Part shown: positions 5,071-5,906 of the stretch, piece after piece
How positions within the stretch are numbered: position 1 is the first letter of the stretch
Layout of the letters: the number at the start of each line of letters is the position of its first letter
Assembly: GCA_027031325.1 (NCBI GenBank)
Contig: JALVRI010000101.1
Span: forward strand, 1-5,906
From: Desulfobacteraceae bacterium
GTDB lineage: Bacteria > Desulfobacterota > Desulfobacteria > Desulfobacterales > Desulfosarcinaceae
Length of the DNA: 5,906 nt
Direction: 5' to 3'
Program-made: the position numbers and the translations under genes
The notes under the pieces: model-generated
Databases searched by the model: none
What the model saw: only the letters and a program-made list of their open reading frames with translations
Told to the model about the DNA's origin: nothing

Positions 5071-5906
5071 TCCAGCCTCCGCCGAGAACTTCATCAGCCT
5101 GGTAAAATACGGCCCCTTGGCCGGGAGTTATGGCCGACTGCGGTTCATCGAACTTTACCAGGGCGTGGCTGCCTTGTGCTTCAACGGTTGCCGGTGCAGC
5201 CTGGTGGCGATAGCGGATACGTACCGAGGCCCGGAATACGCTTTGGGGCGGCAAATTGATCCAGTTTATTCCACTGACTGTGCACCTGTCGGCAAAGGTG
5301 TCTTTCTTTTTCCCGACCACAAGGCGGTTGGTGGCAACGTCGATCTTGATTACGTAATAGGCATGGCCGGCGGGAATATTGATTCCCTTGCGCTGTCCTA
5401 TGGTATAGCGGTATAGTCCATCGTGGCGACCGAGGGTTTTGCCTTCGGAGTCGACAATAGGTCCCGGTCGATGGACAAAGCCGAGCATGTTTTTCAGGAA
5501 ACGATTCTTGGTCCCCTGAATAAAACATACATCCTGGCTTTCACCTTTTTCCACGGCTTCAAGTCCATTTGCCTTTGCCATTGCAATCACATCCGCCTTG
5601 ATAAAATCTCCTAATGGAAATATCACGGACCGCAGCTGCCGCCTGCTCATACGGGCCAGAAAGTAAGATTGATCTTTTTGGTCATCGTGGCCTTTGAGCA
5701 AATGAACACTTTTGTCGGCATCCACCCTGAGCCTGGCATAGTGACCCGTGGCAAGGTATTGGGCTCCGAGTTTTTGAGCCCATTCCAGGAGAAGACCAAA
5801 CTTGATGGATGGGTTGCATACAAGGCATGGATTGGGTGTAATTCCCCTTCGGTAACCATCCACAAAGTAGCGAACAACCAGGTTTTGAAAAGGTCGCTGC
5901 AGGTCA
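5063..5906 (-). CDS. mnmA: tRNA-specific 2-thiouridylase MnmA, lacking its N-terminal part (gene runs off the window)
   Basis: MnmA activates U34 of tRNA-Lys, -Glu and -Gln with ATP and inserts sulfur to give s2U34. The frame stays open to the window edge; the GTG at 5863 is an internal Val, because family-like sequence (DLQRPFQNLVVRYFV) continues upstream. About 280 codons are visible, against roughly 350-370 usual, so the N-terminal ATP-pyrophosphatase loop (SGGVDS) lies outside. The first catalytic cysteine is in TPNPCLVCNPSIKFG (codon 5818-5816), followed by ATGHYAR and KDQSYFLARMS. The second catalytic cysteine is in SQDVCFIQG (codon 5527-5525). YRYTIGQRKGIN, the beta-barrel domain with RIRYRHQ and the C-terminal TPGQGAVFY...GGGWIE also match the family. 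The intact cysteine pair suggests an active enzyme. It is upstream of mtaB in the same operon, with overlapping coding ends. The operon's promoter is not in the window. Confidence 0.95.
   Translation of the reverse strand, partial: DLQRPFQNLVVRYFVDGYRRGITPNPCLVCNPSIKFGLLLEWAQKLGAQYLATGHYARLRVDADKSVHLLKGHDDQKDQSYFLARMSRRQLRSVIFPLGDFIKADVIAMAKANGLEAVEKGESQDVCFIQGTKNRFLKNMLGFVHRPGPIVDSEGKTLGRHDGLYRYTIGQRKGINIPAGHAYYVIKIDVATNRLVVGKKKDTFADRCTVSGINWINLPPQSVFRASVRIRYRHQAAPATVEAQGSHALVKFDEPQSAITPGQGAVFYQADEVLGGGWIE
5076..5080 (-). promoter_or_regulatory. mtaB: Ribosome binding site deciding a TTG start for mtaB
   Basis: On the minus strand, GGAGG at 5080-5076 is 5 nt before the TTG at 5070-5068 and lies within the last codons of mnmA. 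The alternative ATG at 5094 has only a weak AGG nearby. The TTG overlaps the end of mnmA by 8 nt, typical of coupled translation. Confidence 0.6.

Overview
This window looks like bacterial chromosome from a Gram-negative, and I suggest a member of the Desulfobacterota (the former Deltaproteobacteria). The reasons are a chemoreceptor gene, a GEMM-I (cyclic di-GMP) riboswitch whose core resembles those of Geobacter and its relatives, a lipoprotein with a type II signal peptide, and an mnmA-mtaB pair. The taxon is an inference; nothing here fixes it. All recognised genes are chromosomal in character. I see no mobile element, CRISPR array, tRNA or rRNA.

Left part, plus strand (1-1170): the C-terminal tail of a methyl-accepting chemotaxis protein, cut by the window edge, is followed by two GC-rich hairpins. 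Next comes a small two-helix membrane protein that ends in a HAMP domain and a helical tail, with no recognisable output domain. A sharp dyad lies just after its stop.

Middle part, plus strand (about 1270-3649): this is the most interesting region. A good sigma-70-type promoter (TTGACA, 17-nt spacer, TAAAGT) is followed by a c-di-GMP-I riboswitch aptamer, a textbook intrinsic terminator and a strong Shine-Dalgarno. These control a two-gene operon joined by an ATGA overlap. The first gene encodes a 495-residue multi-pass membrane protein with a cytoplasmic helical/coiled-coil region of about 200 residues, a family I do not recognise. The second encodes a lipoprotein whose mature part is a von Willebrand A domain with a complete metal-binding (MIDAS) motif. 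The arrangement suggests an uncharacterised envelope module switched by cyclic di-GMP. The position equivalent to G20 of the Vc2 riboswitch is G, favouring cyclic di-GMP over 3',3'-cGAMP. The possible base pairing suggests an OFF switch, which is a hypothesis only.

Right part, minus strand (3742-5906): a convergent tRNA-modification operon. mnmA (2-thiolation of wobble U34; its 5' part lies outside the window) overlaps mtaB (methylthiolation of t6A37). Both enzymes act on the anticodon loop and can share tRNA-Lys(UUU) as a substrate. The mtaB start is probably the TTG at 5070, which has an ideal ribosome binding site inside the end of mnmA, not the ATG at 5094. The 92-bp gap between the convergent operons holds no convincing terminator.
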